A stretch of DNA of 64,000 bases, taken from positions 6,288 through 70,287 of the forward strand of contig JBEHWI010000016.1 in NCBI GenBank assembly GCA_040217815.1, in the 5' to 3' direction. Source of the DNA: UBA5314 sp040217815 (GTDB lineage: Bacteria; Bacillota; Syntrophomonadia; Syntrophomonadales; Syntrophomonadaceae). A program made the translations under genes and the position numbers. The notes under the pieces were generated by a model. That model saw nothing but the letters and a program-made list of their open reading frames with translations. It ran no database searches and was not told where the DNA came from. This document shows, piece by piece, positions 42,169-50,679 of the stretch. Every line of letters starts with the position of its first letter. Position 1 is the stretch's first letter.

Positions 42169-42344
42169 GGGGAAGTTTTCTCCTTATAGTGAAATTAGGG
42201 ATTGATGAGTTTTTAAGTTGCTGTACTAGTCTCTAATCTGCGCTATATGGGAACTCGCCATTCAATTACATATTAGCATAAAAAACGGACCGGGTAATGG
42301 AGAATTGTGGAACAGACTACGTTTATCCTGTTTAAAAGATGAAA

Positions 42345-42364
42345 GGGCAGGAAATCTCCCGCCC
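42345..42364 (-). terminator. hairpin near the end of the 42504 gene transcript
   Basis: GGGC-A-GG / CC-C-GCCC (plus-strand reading GGGCAGG..CCCGCCC) forms a short stem. On the minus strand it is followed by TTTCATCTTTT. It may end minus-strand transcription from the propeller gene before the CorC gene. Confidence 0.45.
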
Positions 42365-42400
42365 TCAGACCGTCAAAAAAGCCGATTCTCTGCGTCAGTA

Positions 42401-42453
42401 CAAGAACCCGCTCAATCAACGTATGCCCTATACGTCTCAATCGCGTCTTCTTG
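42401..42453 (-). repeat. dispersed internal-loop hairpin, copy B
   Basis: Outer stem CAAGAA (42401-42406) / TTCTTG (42448-42453), a CGC/GCG sub-stem, inner stem ACGTAT (42419-42424) / ATACGT (42430-42435), loop GCCCT. Read on the minus strand, the internal loop is GATTGAG / TGATTGA, identical to copy A, while the inner stem differs by compensatory changes. The minus strand then reads ACGCAGA...GGCTTTTTT, a terminator-like tail. The whole spacer 42169-42503 (335 bp) contains no ORF. Confidence 0.6.
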
Positions 42454-42503
42454 CACTTCCTTGATCTTCGACTTTTTTGCTCGCTCTGACAGCTCTTTTT
42501 ATG

Positions 42504-44480
42504 CTATTTCGTAAAAGTGACGGACCCGGTCGAGCTCAGGTCTACCATATTGTGGGCCTGAATCATTCCGTCGGACAGGGTATAGAGGTTATCGCCTATA
42601 TATAAGACGCGGCGAATGTTCTTTTCGCTGTCATACCAGTAGTCGCCGGCTTTGGCATAATCGTCCTCACTCAAGTGGGTTATTCTGCCCCGGTAGCGCA
42701 GGCCATCTTCCAGGTCGATCTGGTATATATAAGCGCCCTGGTAAGCAAAGCTGCCGTAGGCCGGCCAGGAATCGGAAGGGCTTGACTCCTTACCCTCTAT
42801 TTCCATAACCGTAACCGGGAAGGCCAGAAGGTTGTTTTCCTTGGAGAAAAGCAGCGCTTTGTGGTTGGTGAGCAGCTCGGAATCAGTTCCCCGGTCGCCA
42901 ATTACCTGGCGGGACATTTCCACCGGGTTTTCCACATCAGTGACATCAAACAGGGCGAGTTTCATACCCTGATAAAAGGCCTGGCCGTCCCCGCCGCTGC
43001 CTTTCGTCACTATGGTGTCTTTTCCGAAGCCAATCACATGGTTTTCGTCATAGGGGTGCAGGTAGTCGCTGTAGCCCGGAATTTTCAATTTCCCCAGAAT
43101 GGCAGGGGCCTCCGGGTTGCTAATATCTATTACAAAGAAAGGATCCACCTTGCGGAAGGTCACCATGTAGGCACGGCTGCCCATGAAGCGGGTAGAATAG
43201 ATCTTTTCTCCGGGGGCGATGCCTTCCAGCTTGCCCACCATGTTTAAATCCTGATCGAGCACGTAAATGTTGTTGCGTGAAGTGTGCTGATCGGTGCGCC
43301 AGACCTCACCGGTGGTTGTGGCTATACGAAAATACCCATCGTAGGCGTCCATAGAGAACTGATTTATGATGGTCCCCGGCACTGTTCCCTGGGTGGAATA
43401 ACTCACTCTACCGTTGTCAAGGTTAAAGGCGTGGATGATGGTTTGACTTTCCGCATAGTTATCAACCGGGGCGGCCGAATCCTTTACGACCACCGGGGGG
43501 TTGTAATCGTATTTACTTAGAGCGACGTACAGTCGACTGGGTGAAGCATAGATATTTTCCCCATTGCCCAGATAGCTTTCTACCTCAACCGCCTGGCTGT
43601 TGTCAGTAATGTTCAGTCCGGCTACCATTATATATCCTGGATAAATGCAGCCGGGGAAATAACAGATCCGGTCATAGCCAATTGAGTTCATGCTTGCGCT
43701 CCCCGCACTGTCACGGTAATGGGGAAGCAGCGTCTCTTCGTTTTTAACTCCGTACAGGTAAACGTAGCGATCGCTCACCAGGTACAACGAAGAGCCAATC
43801 TTGCGTGAGGAAAGGTAGCTGCCTTCAAGATCTACTTCTCTCAGTTTTAAAGGATTGGAACGATCGGAGATGTCGTAAACCTGGGCCCGGGTAACCGACA
43901 TAGAATAAACCGGTGGGCAGTACAGCTCACCGTTCGCCAGAGGATAGGGCTCAAATATGGGAGCATATTCATCGAGCTGGCCAATAAGTACCAGGTAATT
44001 ATTATCCACATAGATCTCCTGAGGAGTGTAATCCTTATCGGCCACCCGTATTTCCGATACCAACTCCATGTCTGACGCAGGCGTCGCTTTTACGATGAGC
44101 AGCCGCTTACCGCTTACCTGATATATGAACTGGCCGTCGGTTTTTACCAGATCGGCCTCGTCCACCCCGGCCACCTGGGTGTTGGTTTGAGAATACTGAC
44201 CCGGAGCTGGGGCCGGGGCTGCTTCATTCTGCACCGCAGTCGATTTGGCACTATCCGTGGCACCAACAACCACATCAGGATAGTAGCGTTCGTACCGGTT
44301 TTGGTACTCTTTGAGCAATTCCAGCAGGTTTTCTTTAGACTGAACCCGGGGCAGGCTAGCTGCTTCTACGTTGGTTGGTTGTTTGGGAAAGCACCAGGTC
44401 AGAGCCGCCAGCAGGATCAGCAGGCTTGTAAAAAAGATCACGGGTCTTTTTCGAAAGGGTGGTTGGGCAGGTCGATCCAT
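42504..44480 (-). CDS. membrane-anchored beta-propeller domain protein (PF09826-like)
   Basis: 658 residues with an N-terminal signal anchor (about residues 13-32), a helical segment (KENLLELLKEYQNRYERYYP) and a large secreted domain of the 'beta propeller domain containing' family. Characteristic phrases are 'YSQTNTQVAGVDEADLVKTD', 'QVYDISDRSNPLKLREVDLEG', 'STRFMGSRAYMVTFRKVDPF', FFVIDISNPEAPAILGKLKIPGY and 'LHPYDENHVIGFGKD'. The family is common in Clostridia and archaea, without a defined activity. GGAGGG lies before the ATG. It may be co-transcribed with the 44564 gene upstream. Confidence 0.88.
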   Translation of the reverse strand: MDRPAQPPFRKRPVIFFTSLLILLAALTWCFPKQPTNVEAASLPRVQSKENLLELLKEYQNRYERYYPDVVVGATDSAKSTAVQNEAAPAPAPGQYSQTNTQVAGVDEADLVKTDGQFIYQVSGKRLLIVKATPASDMELVSEIRVADKDYTPQEIYVDNNYLVLIGQLDEYAPIFEPYPLANGELYCPPVYSMSVTRAQVYDISDRSNPLKLREVDLEGSYLSSRKIGSSLYLVSDRYVYLYGVKNEETLLPHYRDSAGSASMNSIGYDRICYFPGCIYPGYIMVAGLNITDNSQAVEVESYLGNGENIYASPSRLYVALSKYDYNPPVVVKDSAAPVDNYAESQTIIHAFNLDNGRVSYSTQGTVPGTIINQFSMDAYDGYFRIATTTGEVWRTDQHTSRNNIYVLDQDLNMVGKLEGIAPGEKIYSTRFMGSRAYMVTFRKVDPFFVIDISNPEAPAILGKLKIPGYSDYLHPYDENHVIGFGKDTIVTKGSGGDGQAFYQGMKLALFDVTDVENPVEMSRQVIGDRGTDSELLTNHKALLFSKENNLLAFPVTVMEIEGKESSPSDSWPAYGSFAYQGAYIYQIDLEDGLRYRGRITHLSEDDYAKAGDYWYDSEKNIRRVLYIGDNLYTLSDGMIQAHNMVDLSSTGSVTFTK

Positions 44481-44563
44481 AATATCCCTCCATTTGTCTC
44501 TTTACATAGCATACGCCACACTTTTCCTATAACTTGCACCAAGTACAAATTCGGCCAAAATGT

Positions 44564-45187
44564 TTAAATATCTACGTATCCATGGGGATATATACCGAGA
44601 TAGTATGAAACCAGGGCTTTTTTGGGGCCTTCACTGTTTGCACACAGTTCGATATAAGTGTCTTGAAAGCTGGTGGAGCATATCGTTGCCTGGTTCTGGT
44701 TCCCGGCCACCCAGGCGGGACCTTCACTCCAGCCGGGTAGGATAGTCTGAATCAGGGCGGGCAGTTCGCCTGCCGCAGAAGTCGTTACTATAACCTGGTA
44801 GGCCATGATTTTCTCCAGCTGCTTATCGCCAAAAATGTTGATATTTAATGAATGGTCTTGATTGGAACCTTTTATCCATTTGGTGTCCGGCTGCCGGGCG
44901 GCCTGTTCACTGAACAGCACACCTTTACTCATATAGCTGGCTTCCAGCTGATTATAGACGAGCCTATCACCTGACACCGGGCTGACTGGAGTGCGGTAAG
45001 CGCTTTTATACACCCAGGCAGCGCTGACCAGGGCGATAACAGTGAGCGCCAGGGCCATGATAAAGACCGGTCGGGCATATCTACCCAACCGGGTTTGCTG
45101 GAAATAAGACTGGAAACGGTCGTCCATGACGACCAGGACCGCGATCAGAATAGCCAAAAACAATAAAACTAGAAAAACACTTAACAT
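44564..45187 (-). CDS. membrane protein of unknown function
   Basis: 207 residues. Two membrane helices (about residues 2-22 and 41-62) are separated by a short basic loop; the rest (about 145 residues) is likely outside the cell. That domain has alternating strands and helices (LVYNQLEASYMSKGVLFSEQ; IFGDKQLEKIMAYQVIVTTS; ATICSTSFQDTYIELCAN). AGGGGTGA precedes the ATG. No family recognised. It lies upstream of and in line with the propeller protein. Confidence 0.65.
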   Translation of the reverse strand: MLSVFLVLLFLAILIAVLVVMDDRFQSYFQQTRLGRYARPVFIMALALTVIALVSAAWVYKSAYRTPVSPVSGDRLVYNQLEASYMSKGVLFSEQAARQPDTKWIKGSNQDHSLNINIFGDKQLEKIMAYQVIVTTSAAGELPALIQTILPGWSEGPAWVAGNQNQATICSTSFQDTYIELCANSEGPKKALVSYYLGIYPHGYVDI

Positions 45188-45271
45188 TTAACTCACCCCT
45201 AACTGGAAGTAATTAGAATTTCTACACTTAAATACCAAATCCTTCCAATCAGATGGCTAATTTTTGTAACT

Positions 45272-45967
45272 CTATTTTTCTTCGATGCGTATGTCTTTGA
45301 TGGTAACGTTGTTTACCGGCTTACTCAACTCTCCCATACCGTTGTTCTTGACTGGAACGTTGGAGATAGTAAGGATTACATCCATACCTTCCACGACCTG
45401 ACCAAAGATGGTGTAGTTGGGGCTGTTGTTTAAAAGGGCGGCTTTTTCACCGTTGCAGATAAAGAATTGACTCCCGTTGGTGTTGGCTCCGGCGTTGGCC
45501 ATGGCAACTACTCCCGCGGCGTATTGAATCTTGTTGGGCAGTTCATCATTGAACTTGTAGCCCGGCCCACCGGTTCCGTTGCCCAGCGGATCGCCGGTTT
45601 GAATCATAAAATCTTTAATAATGCGGTGAAAGATGATGCCGTTAAAGTAGCCTTCGCGGCTTAAAAAGACGAAGTTGTTTACGGTAAGGGGCGCATCCTT
45701 GGGCAGGAGCTTGATCTTAAAGGTTCCCAGGCTGGTGTTGACTACAGCAAAGTATTGCTTTTCGGTGTTGATCGTCATCGGAGGAGGAGAAGTGTACTTG
45801 TTGTTGCGCTGCACAATATCATTGACTTCAATGGTTTCCTGCTTTTGATTCTGCTGAGGCGTTGTCTGCTGCCCGGTTGTCGACGGAGTCGTAGACGAGC
45901 TGCACGCCGAAAGCCCCAGGCTGGCCAGCAATAAGAGGATCAATAAGGCAGTCACGTTTTTTTTCAT
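45272..45967 (-). CDS. cyclophilin-type peptidyl-prolyl cis-trans isomerase, lipoprotein
   Basis: 231 residues. The lipobox is LSAC (lipidated Cys at about residue 21), followed by a Thr/Gln-rich linker and a bacterial cyclophilin domain from about residue 70: 'FKIKLLPKDAPLTVNNFVFL', 'GYFNGIIFHRIIKDFMIQTG' with the catalytic Arg, 'GTGGPGYKFNDEL', 'VAMANAGANTNGSQFFI' and 'YTIFGQVVEGMDVI'. It should help fold exported proteins at the outer face of the membrane. Confidence 0.95.
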   Translation of the reverse strand: MKKNVTALLILLLLASLGLSACSSSTTPSTTGQQTTPQQNQKQETIEVNDIVQRNNKYTSPPPMTINTEKQYFAVVNTSLGTFKIKLLPKDAPLTVNNFVFLSREGYFNGIIFHRIIKDFMIQTGDPLGNGTGGPGYKFNDELPNKIQYAAGVVAMANAGANTNGSQFFICNGEKAALLNNSPNYTIFGQVVEGMDVILTISNVPVKNNGMGELSKPVNNVTIKDIRIEEK

Positions 45968-46121
45968 TTACCTAAACCTCGCTAAAATGATTTGCTTCAA
46001 TATATTTCGCTGACCGGATAAGGAATTCCTGTAAGCAATGGGTCTATATACGGTTTTACCATCAGGTGTTTTTAGGTTTTCAAGGGCAGGCCTTAACCAG
46101 TAAAGGCTGCTTTGTGGCGGA

Positions 46122-46151
46122 TTGACATCATCTTCAATTACTCCTATAATA
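46122..46151 (+). promoter_or_regulatory. sigma-70 promoter of tRNA-Leu
   Basis: Consensus TTGACA (46122-46127) and TATAAT (46146-46151) with an 18-bp spacer, 47 bp before the tRNA. Confidence 0.85.
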
Positions 46152-46198
46152 TCTTAGTACCTGGCTGTTAAAGATGGTAAGAAGCCAGGTTGAATGAG

Positions 46199-46282
46199 CG
46201 GGCGTGGCGGAACTGGCAGACGCGCCGGATTTAGGTTCCGGTGGAGAGATCCGTGGAGGTTCAAGTCCTCTCGCCCGCACCA
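46199..46282 (+). tRNA. tRNA-Leu(TAG)
   Basis: A class II tRNA of 84 nt with acceptor GCGGGCG / CGCCCGC, anticodon stem CCGGA/TCCGG around loop TTTAGGT (anticodon TAG), a short variable arm, T-loop GTTCAAGTC and encoded CCA. Confidence 0.96.
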
Positions 46283-46295
46283 TAAAAGATAAAAA

Positions 46296-46325
46296 CGGAA
46301 ACCGCTACGGCAGTTTCCGCTTTTT
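46296..46325. terminator. bidirectional terminator between tRNA-Leu and the chemotaxis gene
   Basis: CGGAAAC (46296-46302) / GTTTCCG (46313-46319), with TTTTT after it on the plus strand and TTTTTATCTTTT after it on the minus strand. Confidence 0.85.
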
Positions 46326-46365
46326 ATTGCTCTGCTTCTAGCTTAGTTGCTATAGACTGGTGCTG

Positions 46366-47523
46366 CTACATACTCAGTGCCACCCGGTGCAGTTCTTCGG
46401 CCAGGCTGTTTATTTCTTCGATACTGGCGGTGATCTCTTGAGTAGCGGCAGCCTGTTCCTGGCTGGCATGGAGATTGAGCTGGCTGCTGTCGGCCGTTCC
46501 CTTGACTTCATTCTTGATGTGCTCAATCAATTCCCTGATCCTGGTCACGGTCTGTTTGGATTCGTCAGACAGTTTACGTATTTCTTCGGCTACAACCCCG
46601 AAGCCGCGCCCTACTTCCCCGGCCCGGGCAGCTTCGATAGCGGCGTTTAGGCCCAGCATTTTAGTCTCTTCGGCGATTTGTTTGATGAAGGCCAGGACTT
46701 CACTGATTTCATCAGCCAGGTGGTTAACTTCGTTTATCTTATTATTCAGGCTTTGTTCGTTGAAATTGATCTCTCCGGCCGATGCAGCCAATTCTTCAAT
46801 TACAGTAGATATCTCCCCCAGTGCCTGGCTAAGGTTGTCGGACAGACTGCGTAGATTTACCGCGTTGGCCTTGGGAAGGGCTATACCCAAGGTACCTACA
46901 TAGGTGCTGTGATCGTCATCATCGGTCATGGGGTAGCTCATTATCATAACAGGAACGCCGTACACCGAACTATCCAATTCTTTACTAACCGGCTTTTTGG
47001 TTCTAAGGGCTTCGGCAGCAACCGATTCAGGTTTCAGGATAGTGCCCGGCTGAAATTCGGAAAGGCCGAATTTTTCAGATGGCTGGGTATACAAGAACTT
47101 TTCCAGGTCGGTTATGTAAAGGTGGCCGCCCTCGGGAAACATGCTGGCAATTACCGGGGCGAAGTCCTTAAACGCACCGGCTACCGGGTGCAATCGCGGC
47201 ACCAATACGGTTAATGCTCCAACTGTCTCTGAGCCGTCAATAACTGGGTAGGCATAGGTCAATAAACGCATTCCATATACAGCGCGAGGGATGGTTTCCG
47301 TTGCAGGTTTTCCAGTCCGAATGGTCTGCTGGGTGGCGCTGCCTTCCCGGGCCAGGGTGCCTACCTCAATAGCCGCAACATCAAAAGCCTGAGAGGCTTT
47401 CTTCCAAGTAATCTGCCCTTTGCTGTCGCTCAAGGTAAAAATTGCCCCGCCTGACATCAAGTCCGCAAAAATACCGGCAAATCCTTTTACAGCTTCTACA
47501 GAATCCGCGCTAATGAAATCCAT
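46366..47523 (-). CDS. soluble methyl-accepting chemotaxis-type receptor with duplicated sensor module
   Basis: 385 residues without membrane helices. The N-terminal 220 residues hold two similar sensor units (about 26-109 and 133-217); compare AVYGMRLLTYAYPV with SVYGVPVMIMSYPM and the preceding TIRTGKPATET / ALRTKKPVSKE segments. The C-terminal part (about 225-385) is a methyl-accepting signalling domain with the tip region 'AIEAARAGEVGRGFGVVAEE'. The signalling hairpin is rather short. It would control CheA, or another pathway, from the cytosol in response to an unknown internal signal. A strong AAGGAGG lies before the ATG. Confidence 0.88.
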   Translation of the reverse strand: MDFISADSVEAVKGFAGIFADLMSGGAIFTLSDSKGQITWKKASQAFDVAAIEVGTLAREGSATQQTIRTGKPATETIPRAVYGMRLLTYAYPVIDGSETVGALTVLVPRLHPVAGAFKDFAPVIASMFPEGGHLYITDLEKFLYTQPSEKFGLSEFQPGTILKPESVAAEALRTKKPVSKELDSSVYGVPVMIMSYPMTDDDDHSTYVGTLGIALPKANAVNLRSLSDNLSQALGEISTVIEELAASAGEINFNEQSLNNKINEVNHLADEISEVLAFIKQIAEETKMLGLNAAIEAARAGEVGRGFGVVAEEIRKLSDESKQTVTRIRELIEHIKNEVKGTADSSQLNLHASQEQAAATQEITASIEEINSLAEELHRVALSM

Positions 47524-47872
47524 AGCAACCTCCTTAATGAAAATACTGGATAATTAATTGTACACTATGAGACAGTGCCGGGGGAGATCAATACTGGTAC
47601 GGCTTCTTAGCTATTCTGTAAATATGGGCTATGGACAGCTGAAGCCACGAGGAAAGATTTAATTATTTAGTTATTAAATAACCTATTTAGTATTATAACC
47701 TATAAATTAATAATGGGTAAAAAAGCGTTTTTTAAAACATTTTGGCGTAAAGGTAGGAGCGTTGTAAACATATTGCATATGAAAGTTTTGAGGAGTACAA
47801 TTACGTTGATTAAGATAAAAATATAAAGACGATTTTCGTATACTTGAATATTTTGCAGGAGGTTAGAAAAAA
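47524..47872. other. 349-bp AT-rich spacer
   Basis: Divergent spacer between the chemotaxis receptor and tatA. It holds a 6-bp A/T palindrome (AAAAAAGCGTTTTTT, 47719-47733) and otherwise no gene, repeat or clear promoter that I can support. Confidence 0.4.
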
Positions 47873-48223
47873 ATGTTCGGATTTATTGGAAACATTGGCC
47901 CGTGGGAGCTGGTCCTGGTCCTCTTGATCGCCCTGATAGTCTTTGGACCAGGTAAGCTTCCCGAAGTTGCCAAGGGTTTAGGAAAAGCGGTCAACCAGTT
48001 TAAAAACGCGTCCAGCGGTATACAAAAGGAGTTCCAGGATGCCCTCAAGGATGAACCACCCGTTGAGCCAGCTAAAACCGTGGCGACTGATCCCGCCGTA
48101 GCCAAGGCGGTCAGCACCGGCGATCCTGAAATTATCAAGACGGCAGGCAGCACGGAACCAGAAGCGGCCAAAGAGTCAAAAGAAGAACGTGCTGAAGAAC
48201 CCAAGACGGAAAAATTGAATTAA
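47873..48223 (+). CDS. tatA: Sec-independent translocase protein TatA/TatE family
   Basis: 116 residues with the TatA layout. A short N-terminal membrane helix 'GPWELVLVLLIALIVFGPGK' includes the FGPGKLP hinge. The amphipathic helix PEVAKGLGKAVNQFKNA follows, then a long acidic, Lys/Glu-rich tail. It forms the pore of the twin-arginine pathway for folded proteins. No tatC adjoins here. GCAGGAGG precedes the ATG, and a terminator follows. Confidence 0.92.
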   Translation: MFGFIGNIGPWELVLVLLIALIVFGPGKLPEVAKGLGKAVNQFKNASSGIQKEFQDALKDEPPVEPAKTVATDPAVAKAVSTGDPEIIKTAGSTEPEAAKESKEERAEEPKTEKLN

Positions 48224-48253
48224 GTTTAGGTTAGAATAAATCTAATCACTCAA

Positions 48254-48283
48254 AAGCCCGTTTAACGTGTAAACGGGCTTTTT
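48254..48283 (+). terminator. terminator of tatA
   Basis: An 11-bp perfect stem AAGCCCGTTTA / TAAACGGGCTT with a 5-nt loop, followed by TTT. Confidence 0.9.
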
Positions 48284-48401
48284 ACATTGACAAAAATAAT
48301 TTAAGGGAGATGCTGCTTGAAATATTGGCACGGAAATTGCATAATAGATAATATCATTAATTCAGTTGCTTAAGCACATTCGCGGCAGGAGACAAGAGAG
48401 G

Positions 48402-48614
48402 ATGATCAAGGTGCTCAAGAAGAAAGTTGTTGTAAAGGACCCCCTTGACGAATTGTTTGGCAAGGAAGGGATTATTGTAGCCGTAAAATCCCTGTCCAAT
48501 GACAATTCGGAAGAGGGAATGGTATGTAAAGTCCTGGTTGGGGATAGTTTGAGCGGATGGCTGCCCTATCAATCGCTTGAGCAGGCTGTTTTGTCAAACA
48601 ATCAGCCAGCATAA
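48402..48614 (+). CDS. small protein of unknown function
   Basis: About 70 residues: MIKVLKKKVVVKDPLDELFGKEG then beta-like IIVAVKSL, MVCKVLVGDSLSGWLPYQSLEQA. It could be a small SH3-like or regulatory protein, but I recognise no family. The ATG at 48402 is served by AGGAG ten bases upstream; GAGAGG directly before it would instead favour the GTG at 48411. An in-frame TTG at 48366 lacks a ribosome binding site. Confidence 0.55.
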   Translation: MIKVLKKKVVVKDPLDELFGKEGIIVAVKSLSNDNSEEGMVCKVLVGDSLSGWLPYQSLEQAVLSNNQPA

Positions 48615-48780
48615 AAATGTGATTAATCCGTCGAAATTGAAATAGAACCCGGTCCAGTGCAACAGGTTTATCTAAAACATATAGATGATTAATGTTGCAG
48701 AAAAGCCACGCAGGCATTTGCATGATGTAGTACTTGAAGCAGATCTGCAATGACAATGATAGTGTTAAAATCGAGAATAA

Positions 48781-48818
48781 AAGCCCGGAGCTGTATTTTT
48801 AAGGCTCCGGGCTTTTTA
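48781..48818. terminator. bidirectional terminator between convergent genes
   Basis: AGCCCGGAGC (48782-48791) / GCTCCGGGCT (48804-48813), 10 bp, with TTTTT on the plus strand and TTTTATT on the minus strand. Confidence 0.88.
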
Positions 48819-48827
48819 ATATGGGTC

Positions 48828-49472
48828 TTAATTTACTGTGGCTGAAGAGACTATCTGGCAATCCTGCAATGCTACATCTCCTGCCATACCGCTGCAGGTA
48901 CCTTTTATGGTTACAGTCTGCCCATTGCGAAGTTTATTCAACTCGGTTACTTTGGCCGGGTCAAAAAAACAGGCGGTGCTTGATACGGCATCAAATCCGT
49001 CTATGGACAAAAACAACTTGTTGGCATAATCCTTACCTACTTTATTAATAACGCCGGACACTATGAGCACTTTGTCTTTGTATTTCGTATTGGCCAGAGC
49101 TTCATTGGCTCTGTATTCCGTGCAGAGCTGGTATGAAGTGATGCTGATTTCCTCGCTGGCGGTTGGTGTCTTGTCTTCTTGGGCCGGGCTGCTACTTGCG
49201 GAAGATGTCTTTTCCTGGTTGTTCGGCTCTGCAGCCTGCTGCACCACAGGGGCGGGGCCTGAAACGTTTTCGTTGCTCAACAACTCCGGGTTGTATGCTA
49301 TGTAGACCAGCCCTATTCCAAGGATAATTATTATTAAAGACATACCTAGAACAAAATGGGGAATGTTGCCCAGGGTTTGTTTCTGTTCGTCGGTTCTTGA
49401 ACTTCGCCGGTAGAGCTCAAAACCCAGGCCCAGGATACCGGCTGCTATACTTATGAAGCCTATGATAGCCAA
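48828..49472 (-). CDS. membrane protein with tRNA_anti-like OB-fold domain
   Basis: About 214 residues. Two membrane helices (about 2-18 and 40-62), a Ser/Pro/Ala/Gln-rich linker, then an OB-fold of the tRNA_anti-like family. It reads 'LCTEYRANEALANTKYKDKV', LIVSGVINKVGKD, CFFDP and 'LRNGQTVTIKGTCSGMAGDV'. The family occurs in lipoproteins and membrane proteins; ligand unknown. An ATG at 49481 abuts the Shine-Dalgarno AAAAGGAGG directly, so the TTG nine bases further (49472) is the better start. Confidence 0.8.
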   Translation of the reverse strand: MAIIGFISIAAGILGLGFELYRRSSRTDEQKQTLGNIPHFVLGMSLIIIILGIGLVYIAYNPELLSNENVSGPAPVVQQAAEPNNQEKTSSASSSPAQEDKTPTASEEISITSYQLCTEYRANEALANTKYKDKVLIVSGVINKVGKDYANKLFLSIDGFDAVSSTACFFDPAKVTELNKLRNGQTVTIKGTCSGMAGDVALQDCQIVSSATVN

Positions 49473-49785
49473 ATAATACATCCTCCTTTTTACTGGATGA
49501 CTTTAATATCATATTCACTTTATCGTTGCGAAATCCTTCCAATGTGTAGAGATTAATAAAGGACTACAAGGGGTTTTAACGCATATATAAAGACCGGGTT
49601 TAATTCATCTCCCTCTGACTGCTGTAAGGAAAGCTGATTATATTCCTTCGCAGCCTGGCATGCCTATACCCAGGCCCTTCAGAACAATCGGGACGAAAGC
49701 CGGAATCCTGTAGACAGGCAGATTCCATCGTTTACCGGGCAATTTATAGGGGCGGCTATGTTATTGGTGCGCACTCGGCTGTCAT
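49473..49785. other. spacer with small hairpins
   Basis: A non-coding stretch of about 300 bp upstream of the OB-fold gene. It has a hairpin GCTG..AAGGAA / TTCCTT.CAGC near 49621-49654 and GCCTGG / CCAGGC (49653-49675). No riboswitch class or ORF is recognisable. Confidence 0.3.
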
Positions 49786-49821
49786 TCATAAAAAGAACCC
49801 TCCGGGTTACGGAGGGTTCTT
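49786..49821 (-). terminator. terminator of the five-tRNA operon
   Basis: A 12-bp perfect stem AAGAACCCTCCG (49793-49804) / CGGAGGGTTCTT (49810-49821), 5-nt loop, followed on the minus strand by TTTTTATG. Confidence 0.93.
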
Positions 49822-49829
49822 GATTTTCT

Positions 49830-49905
49830 TGGTGAGCCATCGCGGACTCGAACCGCGGACACCCTGATTAAAAGTCAGGTGCTCTACCGTCTGAGCTAAT
49901 GGCCC
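49830..49905 (-). tRNA. tRNA-Lys(TTT)
   Basis: 76 nt. Acceptor GGGCCAT / ATGGCTC (one G-U), anticodon stem CCTGA/TCAGG with loop CTTTTAA, CCA encoded. Last tRNA of the operon. Confidence 0.96.
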
Positions 49906-49910
49906 TAATA

Positions 49911-49985
49911 TGGCTGGGGTGGATGGATTCGAACCAACGAATGACGGAGTCAAAGTCCGTTGCCTTACCGCTTGGCTACACCCCA
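49911..49985 (-). tRNA. tRNA-Gln(TTG)
   Basis: 75 nt. Acceptor TGGGGTG / CACCCCA, anticodon stem ACGGA/TCCGT with loop CTTTGAC, CCA encoded. Confidence 0.96.
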
Positions 49986-50031
49986 ACGTTGAAAGCATAC
50001 TGGGTGCACTTGCGGACGGCCAGGGCTTAAA

Positions 50032-50109
50032 TGGGGTGGATGATGGGATTCGAACCCACGACCCCCAGAGCCACAATCTGGTACTCTAACCAACTGAGCT
50101 ACATCCACC
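50032..50109 (-). tRNA. tRNA-His(GTG)
   Basis: Acceptor GTGGATG / CATCCAC with the extra G-1 (position 50109) opposite C73, anticodon stem CCAGA/TCTGG with loop TTGTGGC, CCA encoded. Confidence 0.96.
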
Positions 50110-50124
50110 AGGCTACTTTCAAAG

Positions 50125-50201
50125 TGGCGTCCCCGGAGGGATTCGAACCCCCGACCCACGGCTTAGAAGGCCGTTGCTCTGTCCGGCTGAGCTACAGGGA
50201 C
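50125..50201 (-). tRNA. tRNA-Arg(TCT)
   Basis: 77 nt. Acceptor GTCCCTG / CGGGGAC (one G-U), anticodon stem ACGGC/GCCGT with loop CTTCTAA, CCA encoded. Confidence 0.96.
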
Positions 50202-50210
50202 TGACGTAAA

Positions 50211-50284
50211 TGGAGCGGGTGAAGGGGATCGAACCCTCGCAACCAGCTTGGAAGGCTGGGGCTCTACCATTGAGCTACACCCGC
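50211..50284 (-). tRNA. tRNA-Gly(TCC)
   Basis: 74 nt. Acceptor GCGGGTG / CACCCGC, anticodon stem CCAGC/GCTGG with loop CTTCCAA, CCA encoded. First tRNA of the operon. Confidence 0.96.
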
Positions 50285-50295
50285 CCGCAAAGTGT

Positions 50296-50324
50296 ATTAT
50301 ACAATTAATAGAATTGTATTTCAA
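50296..50324 (-). promoter_or_regulatory. sigma-70 promoter of the five-tRNA operon
   Basis: Minus-strand TTGAAA (50319-50324) and TATAAT (50296-50301) with a 17-bp spacer, 12 bp before tRNA-Gly. Confidence 0.88.
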
Positions 50325-50679
50325 GCAACAATTGCATTTTATAATATGCGCATTTTCCGCACTTTGAGTCCCTACCAGACCTTAATCCAAGCAGGAGAGG
50401 GCCTCAAATGACTGGCTGAATAGGGAAAATGCCCTGACTAAGGCAACGACAGACTATGTTATCCTGCTGCAATTAAGTATATAGGTGAAAGAGCATAGAG
50501 AAGTATTTTCTTCAAAAACTAAAAAGGCCGAACCATCTATATCCAGGAAATAAAATGGAATGGCTTTAGAGGGAGCGTTATACTACTGTCGTTTTAATAA
50601 GTAAGTAAAATGTTTATGAAAAAAAGGTAAAATATGGGTGAAGAAGAACTAGTAGCTAGTATAGTAAGGAGGGTTAATT
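50325..50679. other. 355-bp spacer with no recognised feature
   Basis: An AT-rich divergent spacer between the tRNA operon promoter and the YdbC-like gene. AAGGAGG at 50666 belongs to the next gene. I see no RNA gene, repeat or ORF that I can support. Confidence 0.4.

Noticed and set aside
49807..50159. Frames of 64 and 89 codons inside the tRNA operon
   Set aside because: They are composed of tRNA sequence and read through stable RNA genes.
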